A DNA stretch of 64,000 nucleotides from Rachicladosporium sp. CCFEE 5018 (Eukaryota > Ascomycota > Dothideomycetes > Cladosporiales > Cladosporiaceae): assembly GCA_002077045.2 (NCBI GenBank), contig KZ111142.1, forward strand, positions 1 through 64,000. The letters run 5' to 3'. Of this stretch, positions 1-9,684 are shown one piece after another. A program made the translations under genes and the position numbers. The notes under the pieces are model-generated. The model saw only the letters and a program-made list of their open reading frames with translations, did no database searches and had not been told where the DNA came from. Within the stretch, counting starts at the first letter, position 1; each line of letters starts with the position of its first letter.

Positions 1-480
1 ATCTAAATAAGAAGTAGATTTATAGATTTAGTATAGAGAGTATACTATATAGCTAGTATAGTATCTAGTATACTAGAGCTTTCTATAATCTTTATAGTCT
101 ATAGTATATATCTCTAGTTTTACTTAATTCCTAGGGGTTTCTATAGGGCTTCCTATAGTTTTCTAGATTAATTCAGAGTCTATATATTTACTTAAAACTA
201 TCCGCTAGCCTATAGAAGCTTATACTAGCTATATAAAACCTATACTACTACTAGAAACCTATAGAACATATAGAGTTTTTACTCTAGCTATATCAGTTTC
301 TAGAGTCTTATCTACAGTTTTAGAAGATAATCCATATCCTAAAGTATCTCGGAAAACCCTAGGAAGGTCTCTAGGAACTTATATAGCTATAGTAAAAACC
401 TCGCGAAGAAATCAAAAGAATCCGGAAAATCCGAAAATTAAGGTTTTACTTATAGGAGTATATAAAAACCTTAGGGAACC
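1..480. repeat. AT-rich, TpA-rich block, probably RIP-mutated repeat remnant
   Basis: The first 480 bases are dominated by TA, TAT and CTA words, have very few CpG, and carry no open frame of useful length. The base composition changes abruptly near 480-500 to the mixed composition of the rest of the window. This is the usual look of transposon DNA eroded by repeat-induced point mutation (C to T, mostly at CpA). No transposase or terminal repeat can be recognised, and the block runs off the left edge. The RIP origin is an inference from composition. Confidence 0.6.
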
Positions 481-766
481 GTCTTGTAGGAGAAGTTCAT
501 GTGTCGCGAAGTCTGTGTCTTCGGTCCTCGAAATGCTGACTAGGGTATACGGCATGCCCATGAAGACCAGCAGAGCGAGTCCTATTCACGTGTATATGTG
601 AGAGTCTTATGTACCATACAAGTAGTCCTAGGAACGTTGGGAACTTCGAGAGCGGCTTGAGAATGTGGAAAGCTACACTACGCTGAAGATAAGGATGTGA
701 CATGCCAGCCGTCTATTCACTCACTGAAATTACGCTTCGAAATTCCCCCTCCGCAACGTCCTCTCC

Positions 767-1923
767 TCAAACACACTGCGAGTAGTACGCGCCATTAGCC
801 TTGCAGGTGTACGGCGATGCACACGTGGTAGGACCAGTGTATCCGCTACCTCCGCACTGTCCGTACTGAGCGACCGTGCCACCAGTGGAAGCCTTGGAAG
901 TCGTGGTCGCAGCGGCGGTCGTAGTCTTCGTGCTCGTCACGAGCGTGGTGGTGACCGGCTTCGCGGTCGTAGTGGAGGCGGTGGTAGTAGGGGTAGCCGC
1001 CTTCGTTGTTGTCGACGCTGGGCTGCTACCGGAGCCGCCGCCGCAGCTGATCGGCTTCGGGCCTGGGGCTTGATAGGATGTGTAGATCGAGGACGAGTAG
1101 ATGTTGACCAAGATGCCGGGGTCAGAGGCCGAGTAGGTACCAGGGAAGCTGGCAAGATCGGAGCTCGCGGGGCTGAAGGAGCCGGAGCCGGTGACCTGGA
1201 TGAACTCACATTAGCACAATTCAAACACAGTCAGCACGTGAGAGCCACGAACCTGGATCTGAGCGCAAGACTGATAGAACTGAGCACCACCGGAGGACGA
1301 GGCGCTGTGGAGAGCAACGATCTCGACACGCATGAGGTAGTTGCCCGGTGCAATGCAAGACGGCATCGTGAAGTCCTGCCATCCGTAGCCGGCTGAATCC
1401 ACGTTCTTGTTCATGACATCGACGCCCCAGACACCGGACGATGTCACAGTGTTGGCCGCAATCTTGAACCACGAGAGACCAGTCTGGGATGCAGTCGAGG
1501 CATCAGATACTTTAGCAAGGTAGACCTGCACGAGCAAAGCAAGTCAGCAAATTGTCGGACATGCTGGCTTGGAACAGGGCTTAGGTACTCAGCCCTTCAA
1601 CGACATACCTGCGTGGGTCCATGGTGGGAAGACGCGATTGGGTTGTCGGCATCGGCAACTCCCTGAGGTCCCCCTGGGTTGTGTGCCCAAGCACCAGAGA
1701 CGGCGGAGCCAGCGGGAATGGTGATGACCTTGGAAGAAGTGTAGCCAGAAGCGCCACAGATGAGGTCGCTGGAGGCGACGGATTGGACCGGGTTGTTGTT
1801 TGGCGGTGCGCGGATACCGACGAAGGCGCCCTGGTCGACACCAGCGACCTTGATCTTCTGCATGATGGAGTGGGCATCGACGGCGGCGGCCAGCGCCAGA
1901 GCGGAGATCGCGAAAGACTTCAT
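767..1923 (-). CDS. Secreted AA9 lytic polysaccharide monooxygenase with C-terminal CBM1
   Basis: Copper-dependent monooxygenase of the AA9 (former GH61) family, which oxidatively cleaves cellulose outside the cell. Three phase-0 exons (1923-1609, 1525-1253, 1195-767) give 338 residues. The start was chosen because it yields a 17-residue signal peptide ending in ...AAAVDA, so the mature protein begins with His, the copper-brace residue. The second copper His lies in SSHHGPTQ at the exon 1 end, followed by the typical VYLAKV strand. The axial Tyr region is FYQSCAQIQV. After the catalytic domain comes a Thr/Ala-rich linker of about 60 residues and a CBM1 cellulose-binding module (QYGQCGGSGYTGPTTC...YYSQCV) with its cysteines and aromatic residues in place. 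A TATA-like element (TTTATATAC) lies about 150 bases upstream. The gene appears intact. Confidence 0.95.
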
Positions 1924-2767
1924 GTTGCCTGACTGAACAGACTTGCCAGAGTCTTCGGGGAGGAAAGGTGTGATGAGAACGTATGAGCGAGCAGGTAGAG
2001 AACGAACGAGCAGAAACGAGAACGAATGCACTGCTTGACCTACTCCTGGAAGAACGACAGCTGCGCGCCGTCGTATATAAAGCTGCAACGCCCACCATCT
2101 GCGTCCGTCTTGGCCTTACTCGACTTTGCCAGGAGTACGCCGGACCGGTTAGGCGAATGCGGCCAGTGTCATTTGATACTGGTGAGCCGCGCGCCCAGGT
2201 TTCACCAAATGACAGCAAATGATGGTGAGCGAGATCGTCGACATGACTTGGTATAGCAAGATCAGCAGCGTCTTGGCCTCTCTCACGAAGACTGCGATGG
2301 ATGCATGCTCTGGTATCCATTCTGGTCTATACTCTTCCCTAGCCTCCAGTCTGCTAAGATGGCTCGGGGTGATGCTGGTGCAAAGCAGGTGGCGGATTCC
2401 TGAAACGGTCTGCGGAGGTTGGCATACCGCGGACACGGGGCGCAATCTATGCCAGACAGTTTCGCCGTGCAGTCGCATCCCGCGTGGGTACCGTGATTGC
2501 GGATCGATCATCCTGGCTCGCGTATCTTGAAGAATTCTCCAACTGCGAGCCTTCTCGGCACGAGTGTATAGACTCGAAGTGTGGCATCATAGGAGTGTGT
2601 ACTGTGATGTTGAGAAGTGTTCTCGAGGCGGTGGAGGGGTCTGAACACCGGCCGGCCTTACTTTATCCGAAGACCTCGAAATGTACCTTGGTCAGACACC
2701 CGCGGCACAAACACTCCGCCAGTAAGTGTTTCTGATCTTCTCGTCGCTTCAAGCGAATTTCACAGCC
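1924..2767. other. Intergenic, divergent promoters of AA9 gene and DPH3
   Basis: About 0.84 kb between divergently transcribed genes. A TATA-like TATATAAAG near 2073-2082 (read on the minus strand as CTTTATATA) fits the AA9 promoter. Open frames here overlap one another in several frames and show no family resemblance. Confidence 0.5.
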
Positions 2768-3073
2768 ATGTCGGAGGAGAACATCTACGATGAAATCGAG
2801 ATCGAAGTATCTTTCACCCCCCTTCCTGCCCTTATTTCATCTCCACTAACGCCACTCCAGGACATGACCTTCGATCCCGTCCTCCAAACGTACCATTACC
2901 CATGCCCATGTGGTGATCGCTTCGAGATCAACATCGAAGACCTGCGCGATGGCGAGGAGATCGCAGTCTGCCCGAGCTGCAGCCTGATGATCCGAGTCAT
3001 CTTTGATGTGGACGACTTGCCTAAGCCGGACGGAGGCGCAATTGAGAAAACGCAACAGGCAGTGGCAGTGTGA
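2768..3073 (+). CDS. DPH3: Diphthamide biosynthesis protein 3 (CSL zinc-finger protein)
   Basis: Small zinc/iron-binding protein (Kti11/Dph3). It delivers electrons to the Fe-S enzyme Dph1-Dph2 in the first step of diphthamide synthesis on elongation factor 2, and is also linked to Elongator. Exon 1 (2768-2806) encodes MSEENIYDEIEIE, exon 2 (2861-3073) starts DMTFDP. The 54-nt intron has a CACTAAC branch site and a CAG acceptor. Its length is a multiple of three and it contains no stop, so the unspliced frame is also open. Splicing is chosen because it restores the family's EIEIE-DMTF junction. The CSL zinc site is complete: PCPCGDRF and VCPSCSLMI supply four cysteines. The 83-residue product matches the family's usual length. 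Confidence 0.95.
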   Translation: MSEENIYDEIEIEVSFTPLPALISSPLTPLQDMTFDPVLQTYHYPCPCGDRFEINIEDLRDGEEIAVCPSCSLMIRVIFDVDDLPKPDGGAIEKTQQAVAV

Positions 3074-3518
3074 TTGAACGACATCATGTGTTGGAAACAC
3101 TCGGCAAAAGCCGGACGATGGACAGGCGCAAGGCTAGGATGCCACGACGAGGAGTTGCTTGGTCCGAGGTGTTGATCACCGATCCTCCAACTTGGATCGC
3201 CACTGCGACATTCACCGCCAACAGAGTCGCTCGATGCGGCGCGGTCGGAGAAGAGTGGCAGCTGCTGAATCGAGGGAAAAGTGCGTCGCGTCGTGAGGGA
3301 CGTTGATCGCTATCTGGACTGGACATCGATCGACGCCCTCCGATACACTGAATTCGAATCGTGAATCGCTCCATTCGCCAGCGGAGAGGACAGCAGTGAG
3401 ACGGGGACGAGGGGTCGTCGCGCAGTAGGCAGAAGCAGTGGAAAGAGGCATGAACAGTGGTTGTTGTACAAGACATGCAGAATATCGAGCCAGCCTGGGA
3501 ACGGCGCAATACATGCAC
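3074..3518. other. Intergenic, convergent 3' ends
   Basis: About 0.44 kb between the convergent DPH3 and frataxin genes. Overlapping frames on both strands have no recognisable product. Confidence 0.5.
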
Positions 3519-4220
3519 CTACTCAGCAAAGTCTATGCTCTTCTTCTGCAGATTCTCCTCGCTCCCATCAATATCAACCGTGATCGCCAGCTCCTTTCGC
3601 AGCACATCGCTCAGCGTGGTACCATCTCTCAGGTAGACCCAGTCGCCCGTCCCCGCACCCTCCTTCTCACTCTGGCTCTCCCCAACAACCAACCAGTCGA
3701 ACCGCTTAGGTCCCGAGATCGGCGAGGAAAGCCAGATCTGCTTGTTTGGCGGCTGCTTGTTGAGTATGTAGGTCCCGTTTGGAGGGAAGTTGATTGAGAG
3801 AACGCCGGCCTGGATTGGTGTCAGCAGGGTGTCTCAGTGAAGTCAACCAAATGCAACACATACCGAGTACTCCACCTCCACGTCTTCCCTCCCCTCCTGC
3901 ACCGCCTCAGCCTTCTCATGCACACTCTCCATGAATTGATCTGCGTGCATGTGATATGTGTCTTCGTCGATCTCCGTTGGCGTTGTGGGAATCTCCTCCT
4001 TGCTCTCGGGTGGCGGCGCGGGATCTTCGCTGTCAGGCATCAATCCAGTGTACCGAGTCTGATGTGAGGTGAAGCAGCGGCATGGATTCAGGTTGGCTGG
4101 TCTCGCAGCGGTATGCCGACCAGCTACTGCTCGTGCTGCTGTAAATTGGGCTCGGGGAGCTGAGTTGCCGAGTTTGGTGATAGCGCGCACTATCGATCGC
4201 CTGGAAATCGGAGCAGCCAT
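3519..4220 (-). CDS. YFH1: Frataxin homologue, mitochondrial
   Basis: Mitochondrial matrix protein that stimulates Fe-S cluster assembly on the Isu scaffold. Exon 1 (4220-3864) and exon 2 (3809-3519) give 215 residues. The first 45 or so residues are rich in Arg, Ala and Ser with few acids, a typical matrix presequence. The fold begins at ITPTEIDEDTYHMHAD with the acidic first helix, continues through EVEYSAGVLSINF (the exon junction lies here), and has the family signature NKQPPNKQIWLSSPISGPKRFDW followed by LRKELAITVDI. The 54-nt intron has GTATGT and CAG ends. The start is the first Met that yields the presequence. No lesion was seen. Confidence 0.93.
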
Positions 4221-4559
4221 TATGATACGAAGAATGAGTATACCAAGATACCGCAATGGCAGAGGCGGATGTTCGTTCGAAGAGTGATGCCCCAGGTTCC
4301 AGAGGTGAGCTACATGGAGCTCACTCGGGTGTCGCCCCCGGCTCCCCGTCCGTACTCGAAAGTCGATGCGGCACCAACTCACCACAGTCCATTGCTGGTT
4401 ATGAAATGATACCCGTAGCCTCAGTCCAGCTCGTCGTGGTCCGTTAAGTGGCTGCACATAATCAACGCGATGCCTGTCCCACCGGGCGGAGGTTATTGAG
4501 TGGCACCATGAAGGCAGTATTCCCGTTATACAATTTACAGGAGACTTTTGCTAGCTGAC
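4221..4559. other. Intergenic, between frataxin and HET-gene starts
   Basis: A 339-base spacer between divergent starts. No further gene is supported. Confidence 0.5.
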
Positions 4560-5881
4560 ATGCGCCTCCTACACACCACGACCCTCGAGTTCGCCGAGTT
4601 CTGCAGTCCACCTGCATATGTAATCCTTTCGCATCGCTGGGGACACGCTGAGGTACCCTACGATGACTTCCTCTATCAAAGAGAGCTCGATGGTGAGGGC
4701 TACCACAAGGTGATTGACTGCTGCGCTCTCGCAAAGTCTGAAGGTCTGGAGTATGTCTGGATCGACACATGCTGTATTGACAAGCGAAGCAGCGCGAAGC
4801 TCTCAGAAGCCATCAATTCCATGTGGCAATGGTATACCCGTGCAAAGGAGTGCTACGCTTTTCTCAACGATGTCGATTCCAATCCCGCCACTATCATCGA
4901 GATGAGCAGACGACCTCTTAGCGCCGAGTATCATGTCCCGAGCGCTTGGTTCAGTCGAGGATGGACTCTGCAGGAACTGCTCGCTCCGCGAGTGGTCATC
5001 TTCTACGTTGTCACTGGATCCGCATAGGTGAAAAGCTTGACGACGAGATCTTGTTTGAACTAAGCCGAATCACTTTAATTCCAAGAGACTGCTTGATCTC
5101 CCAATTCTCGCTCAACAACGCTTGCGTTGCGAAGAAGTTCAGCTGGGCCGCTGCCCCCACGACTACAGAACCAGAAGACATGGCATACTGCTTGCTTGGC
5201 CTCATCGGGATCAACATGCCTTTGCTGTATGGCCAGGGACCGAAAGCGTTCTTGCGTCTTCAGCAGGAGATCATCCGTCAGACCAACGATGAGTCCCTCT
5301 TCGCGTGGCTTGAAAACAGAGCAGATCGTGACGATACCTGCAACATCCTTGCGAACGACATCACCAGCTTCCGTTACTCGGGTGAGGTGCGTAGCGCGGA
5401 TAGGGTTATGCGCCTACCATACAGCGTAACTAATCAGTGCCTTGACATTCAATCCGTGATCAGGCAAGTTCCGGGTGAAGAAATTTGGCTTCTAGCTTTG
5501 AACTGCGAGTACGGCTCTTTAACGGTCATGAATTGGTATTATCCACGTGTTAATGACATCGAAGGTGGGCGCGTCAAGTCCGCAGTCAAGCAGACGTATC
5601 ATCCATGTGTAATCGCCTTGACCAAGGTACGCAATCGCTACCTTCGCATTGCCGCCGGAGGTCTGGGCGATCACCTGAATGAGGCGTATTGGTACGCCGA
5701 AGGAACGGAGGTGGGAAGCAATGCCACGCAACACTTCATCGTGCGCCTACAACGCTATGACAATGAGTACGAGGCAGCCAACATCGTTCTCAACAACAAA
5801 GTCCGGCGGCTGTTACAGGCGAAGGCAAGGCGTTACAGGCTCGAGAAGGCCGGCCATGACAACGCAATGAAGTTGGTTTGA
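4560..5881 (+). pseudogene. HET-domain protein gene with a one-base frameshift
   Basis: HET-domain proteins act in fungal self/non-self recognition and can trigger cell death on heterokaryon formation. The first part (ATG at 4560, MRLLHTTTLEF start typical of the family) runs through the core HET motifs: YVILSHRWG, KVIDCCALAKSEGLEYVWIDTCCIDK, and SRGWTLQELLAP. It then hits TAG at 5025. From about 5009 the family reading (WIRIGEKL..., then AYCLLGLIGINMPLLYGQG) continues in another frame to the TGA at 5879. The break is a single missing base at about 5007-5008, where homologues carry an Asp codon after FY. No splice sites explain it. The rest of both frames is open, so the lesion is recent, polymorphic, or a sequencing error. 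The region after the HET domain is not recognised. Confidence 0.8.
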
Positions 5882-6345
5882 AGACTTGATTTCAAGACTT
5901 TATTTGATGACCTGACGCCTGCTTATTGTATAATCGCAATCACTCATTGCGATGCATGGTGCGAGCAGTAAGGACAGCCTTATCACTGCCCGCATGGCAC
6001 ACTGCGCAGGTGAAACTTCGCGAGACCGCATGTGGCCTTGGTGGCTCTCGAGAGGACCACGGCTGTACCTGCATTGTTGCAGCACAGCATACATCACCGT
6101 CAGCGATTCCAATAAACCGAGCTACAACAACGCTTGAGTACCCATTTGGCACCTTCCCGCTCTCCGCATGATGGCCCACTTTCTTGTCTATCAGGGTGCC
6201 ATGCAAGGACTGCCCTGGAGCTAACGCTCGATTGGACGTTGACATACGTGTACACGATCGCTGCTGGAGACATCGCTCGTCTACAGTCTGGATATATGTA
6301 GGCTTTGTAGGCTCAGATTCGTAGGTAGCAGGAGAAGTATAGCTC
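5882..6345. other. Intergenic, convergent
   Basis: About 0.46 kb between the HET gene end and the AMA1-like gene end. Nothing recognisable. A possible last mini-exon of the AMA1-like gene (acceptor near 6287-6289) could lie here; see that entry. Confidence 0.4.
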
Positions 6346-8890
6346 TTACCGCAGCGACCCCATCAATGGTCCACCCAGATCCTCGTCCAAAACACCGCCA
6401 CCCGCACGCAGCCCCTTACTCAGACGTCCTCCGACCCCCTTCGACCACACCTCGTGAAATTTGATGCTCGCATCGCTCGTTGCCACCACGAGCCCTCCAT
6501 TCCCACCTTTGCAGTGCTTCGTTCCAGCGCCAACATCTGCTCCAGCCCACTCAACGGCGTACAGCGCCCTCTCCTCACCCCACCAAGGTACTTTGACCTT
6601 ACACTCGCATCCCGGCCACCCGAAGACCGCAACGCGAATCGCATGCTCCGGCTGTGCGAAGCCAAAAGTCGCCGCGAGCTCCTTTCGATTCGCATTGAAG
6701 ACGATACTCGTGACCTGAGCGTAGCAATCAAGCGTCGCGAGCTTCGCTCCGGTTGCCGTAGAGAAGAAATGAATGCATCGATCGTTCGAGCCGCCGCCGG
6801 CAGCAAGGAGGGTGGGGTTCCAAGGAGCGAAAGCGATGGCTTTGCATGCAGCATTCAGGGCGAATGATCGAGCCTGCTCGCCCGGAAGGATGTGAATGAT
6901 GGGACCGGTAGTGATCAACTCGGGGTTGGCAGCGCGTGCCGGACGGACTGGGCCCAGCACCAATGGCGGCGTCCTCAACACTTTCCTGGTGTTGAACAGA
7001 AACAGATGATTGTCGTTGCCGCCAGTCGCGAACAGCTCTCCGGTAGTATTCTACGCCATACCGCAGATCTGTTGGTTGTGGCAGCTGATTCTGGCGAGTA
7101 GGGTGATGCTACCATGCCAGTCAAAGATGTCCCGCTGTTCCTGCGTGGGCCACTCGACAGAGTACAGATATACGTTGCCAACTTCGTCTCCAGCAAGCAG
7201 CTCCTCCGCGTCAACGAAGGTGCAAGAGTCTCGTACCGAGCGTCGACGTGCAGTGGTAGGACGGAAGCTGACACATGACACAGGCGCAGGCTGATGCGTC
7301 TGGAGCTTGATCGCAGGATCCCCAGGACTCTACAAAGTGATCTTGCCATCAGCTCGACCAATTGCCAGTACCGCCTTGCCTCCCTGGCTCGAGCTGAACG
7401 ACAAGCTGGTGACATGACTGGCGCCCTGCGAGGCTGTATACATGTTTGTAGGTGAAGTCCCTCGAGGCTCAGACCAGAGGTACACATGAGGGCCAAGACC
7501 CACGGCGAGACATGCAAGTGTCGACGAGAAGGCCAGGAGGGAACAGTAATAGTCATCGCGGAGTGATGGAGCGTCTAAAACTCGATATGGGATGGTCGGG
7601 ATTCTTCGTACTTTCGGAGAAGTAAGTACAGTGCCTAGAATCTATCAGCATGTGTGTCACGCAATAGGCAGCTAAGCACAACGACAGACGAGTCGGTCTC
7701 ACTGGTGAATGCCACTTGCCATCCCGCCATGTCACATGCTTAATGGCTTCAATCTGCGGATCCGAGGATGATGTCGACAGCTTGGCTTCGTCCGGGCGGG
7801 GAGAAACCATAGTGTTTTCGCAGCGCAGATCCATAGCCAATGCAAGTCGCCTCGCATGTGTTGCTTCATCGTCTGTAGGCAATCGCTTCCGCAGGAAGTC
7901 TGCGCTGTAGTGAGGTGCTGACGTGCCGCTTGTCACGCGGCCTCCTATACCATCCGTCGTCGAGAGCACGCCCTCGGTGACCGCGATTCCGCCAACAGTC
8001 CAAACGCTGCCCGTACTCGCCGCACGTGATGCCGTGTCGGTAGCATAGGGTACACGCATTGATGTGATACCAGCCGGACGTTGAATAGCCGCTGGGCCAC
8101 GAAGAGTTGCGTACTGTTCTGCCGTTCGGATACTCCGGCGAGTGGTTGGTCCGAATGGATCGTGAGCGTCCCTGTGAGAGGGTACTGCGTCAAGCTGGAC
8201 CGATGTAACGAGAGCTTCCTTTGTCGGTGTGATCTCGCGACTCGGGACGAGTCGATCCGGAGACGCGATGCCCTTGCTTCTCAGACTTTGCTGACGGGGC
8301 GATGGGTTGCGAATGCACTGCGGCAACAAGGCACTCGGGCGTCGTGTCGGCGTCCGTGGACTCGACTGCGACAGTGTGACACTGGACCTTGCTACATTGC
8401 TTATCGACAGAGCAGGGAATAAGTCTATGAGATTGGTGTGATGCTCATCGTCGGTGTCGAGATCTGCTTCAGGATCTGCAACGATCAGCGATGCGGAAGT
8501 CGTGGTTCCTGCAGACGATTCCAGCCTTTCTCCCACATCATCCACGCTCGCCGGGCCTGGAATGACTTCGCCAACTGATCTGGATGTCGCAACCTCCTCA
8601 TGACTCGATCCAGCGCCATCGATCTGCCAGTGCGAGCTCCCACGATCCACTTGTCGCTCCAGTAGCGAGCTTCCAGGGCTTGTGAACGGCGTGTCATAGC
8701 CTTGATCTTGTACATCTGAGTTTGTTTCGTTCAGGGACTGTGGCGAGATGGGCGATGATACCAGTGAAGTGCCAGATGCGCAGAGATCGGCCGTATCGAG
8801 GGTAAGCCGCGGGACGGATGGACAATCGCTTTGAGATATGTTCGCGCGGTTCAGAAACGTACGCGAGCCGTATGATGTTGAGGTAGCCAT
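6346..8890 (-). CDS. AMA1: AMA1-type meiotic APC/C activator (Cdc20/Cdh1 family), two in-frame TAG codons
   Basis: WD40 co-activator of the anaphase-promoting complex, of the meiosis-specific Ama1/Mfr1 branch. Exon 1 (8890-7703) holds a long disordered N-terminus with a C-box-like DRLVPSR (about residue 212). Exon 2 (7641-6346) holds the propeller: VLDAPSLRDDYY, LACLAVGLGPHVYLWSE, DWHGSITLLARI, LFATGGNDN, KAIAFAPWNPTLLAAGGG. Exon 2 is open in one frame except for TAG at 7332-7330 (codon about 500, ADGKITL*SPGDP) and TAG at 7053-7051 (codon about 593, QQICGMA*NTTGE). The family has Trp at both positions. About ten other Trp codons in the gene are intact TGG. The frame ends ...GSLR, resembling the Ile-Arg tail that docks on the APC/C. 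The TAA lies inside a GTAAGAG donor-like site, so an alternative end (LRL) is possible. The start is the first Met followed by continuous frame; the true N-terminus is uncertain. Either the stops are recoded, or this is a young pseudogene. Confidence 0.85.
7051..7053 (-). other. In-frame TAG at a conserved Trp codon (second of two)
   Basis: The coding strand reads GGT ATG GCG TAG AAT ACT. It falls in the QQICGLAW-type strand that is nearly invariant in Cdc20/Cdh1/Ama1 proteins, exactly at the Trp. The frame continues with TGELFATGGNDN. The plus-strand change is again CCA to CTA. Confidence 0.85.
7330..7332 (-). other. In-frame TAG at a conserved Trp codon (first of two)
   Basis: The coding strand reads ACT TTG TAG AGT CCT GGG. 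The codon sits at the end of a WD40 strand where the family has ITLW followed by SPGD. Upstream and downstream frames continue without a shift. On the plus strand the change would be CCA to CTA, a CpA to TpA transition. Confidence 0.85.
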
Positions 8891-9014
8891 GGGTTGACAA
8901 TCCGCATCACAATCATGGGCGCTGTTAGCGGCATTTACGTGAGCAGCGGAGATTGGATGCTGGAGCCTCGACAGTCTGTCCCGTACACCGTCCGCAGTGC
9001 TCCGACTTGTACAC

Positions 9015-9663
9015 TCAGTCGTCGCCAGAGTCGTACCCAGTGCCTGATTCGGTATCTGTGAAAACATTAGTTGGCTTCATCCGTTCCGAAGTTCCGGATA
9101 TGGTGCGGCGTACATCGTGCAGCAGATGCGCCATTAGACGATGATGCGGCGTAGCAGAGCTATGGATCTTTGCATCGTCCGTCACGAGAGTCGCAGGATC
9201 GTGCTCCAAGGGGTTGGGTTTGATAGGAGCCGAAGGGGCAAGGGTAGGGAGGGGGGAGTTATCAGGCCGCTTCGTCGGATCGCCATATCTTGACAGATAT
9301 TTCGCCGCCCGCGAGATCATGGCAATTTCTGCGAAGAGTGGTAGAGTCCGCCACGAGCTCTAAAGCATGGCTCAGTGTCGCTAGTGGAGTGCCACAGAAG
9401 GCTAAGATCCAGTTGTCCGTGGCACTGCTCATGCTCACCCAATGGTACGCCGTGGGCGCGAGCGTTGACAGGCTGGAGGATTATGATGCTGCTGGTTAGT
9501 ACATAAAAGCATCAATACTGCGATGCAGTCCATAATCTTGTGAGAACATAGGAAACGAGGAATGAAATGAATGAAGTGATGTCGAACAACTCCACGTCAC
9601 CCGCCAGTTGTTGTTGCCTTACCTGGCACACTGCGCGAAAACCTGCCCTACATCGGACTCCAT
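9015..9663 (-). CDS. Doubtful small multi-exon gene, unrecognised
   Basis: A frame of about 100 codons (9320-9015; ...IAMISRAAKYLSRYG... to ...DSGDD) lies just upstream of the AMA1-like gene on the same strand. Continuing upstream, a plausible model starts with ATG at 9663 (MESDVGQVFAQCA). It has a donor CAG|GTAAGG near 9627, a perfect TACTAAC branch site near 9495, then a second intron with donor GG|GTGAGC and acceptor TTCGCAG just before AAATTGCC. The product resembles no family I know. The start would lie only 21 bases from the divergent BET4 start, which argues against it. It may be a real short gene, an untranslated leader of AMA1, or chance. Confidence 0.25.
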
Positions 9664-9684
9664 TTAGTATCATTATCCACTCCG

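Noticed and set aside
1589..2320. 243-codon minus-strand frame over the AA9 start
   Set aside because: Different frame from the AA9 enzyme, very Arg/Ser-rich, and without recognisable domains.
2807..2860. Retention of the in-frame 54-nt segment in DPH3
   Set aside because: Translation would be open, but it breaks the conserved EIEIEDMTF junction, and the segment has a donor, a branch site and an acceptor.
5004..5012. Programmed frameshift in the HET gene
   Set aside because: No slippery run or pause structure is visible at the break; a simple base loss explains it.
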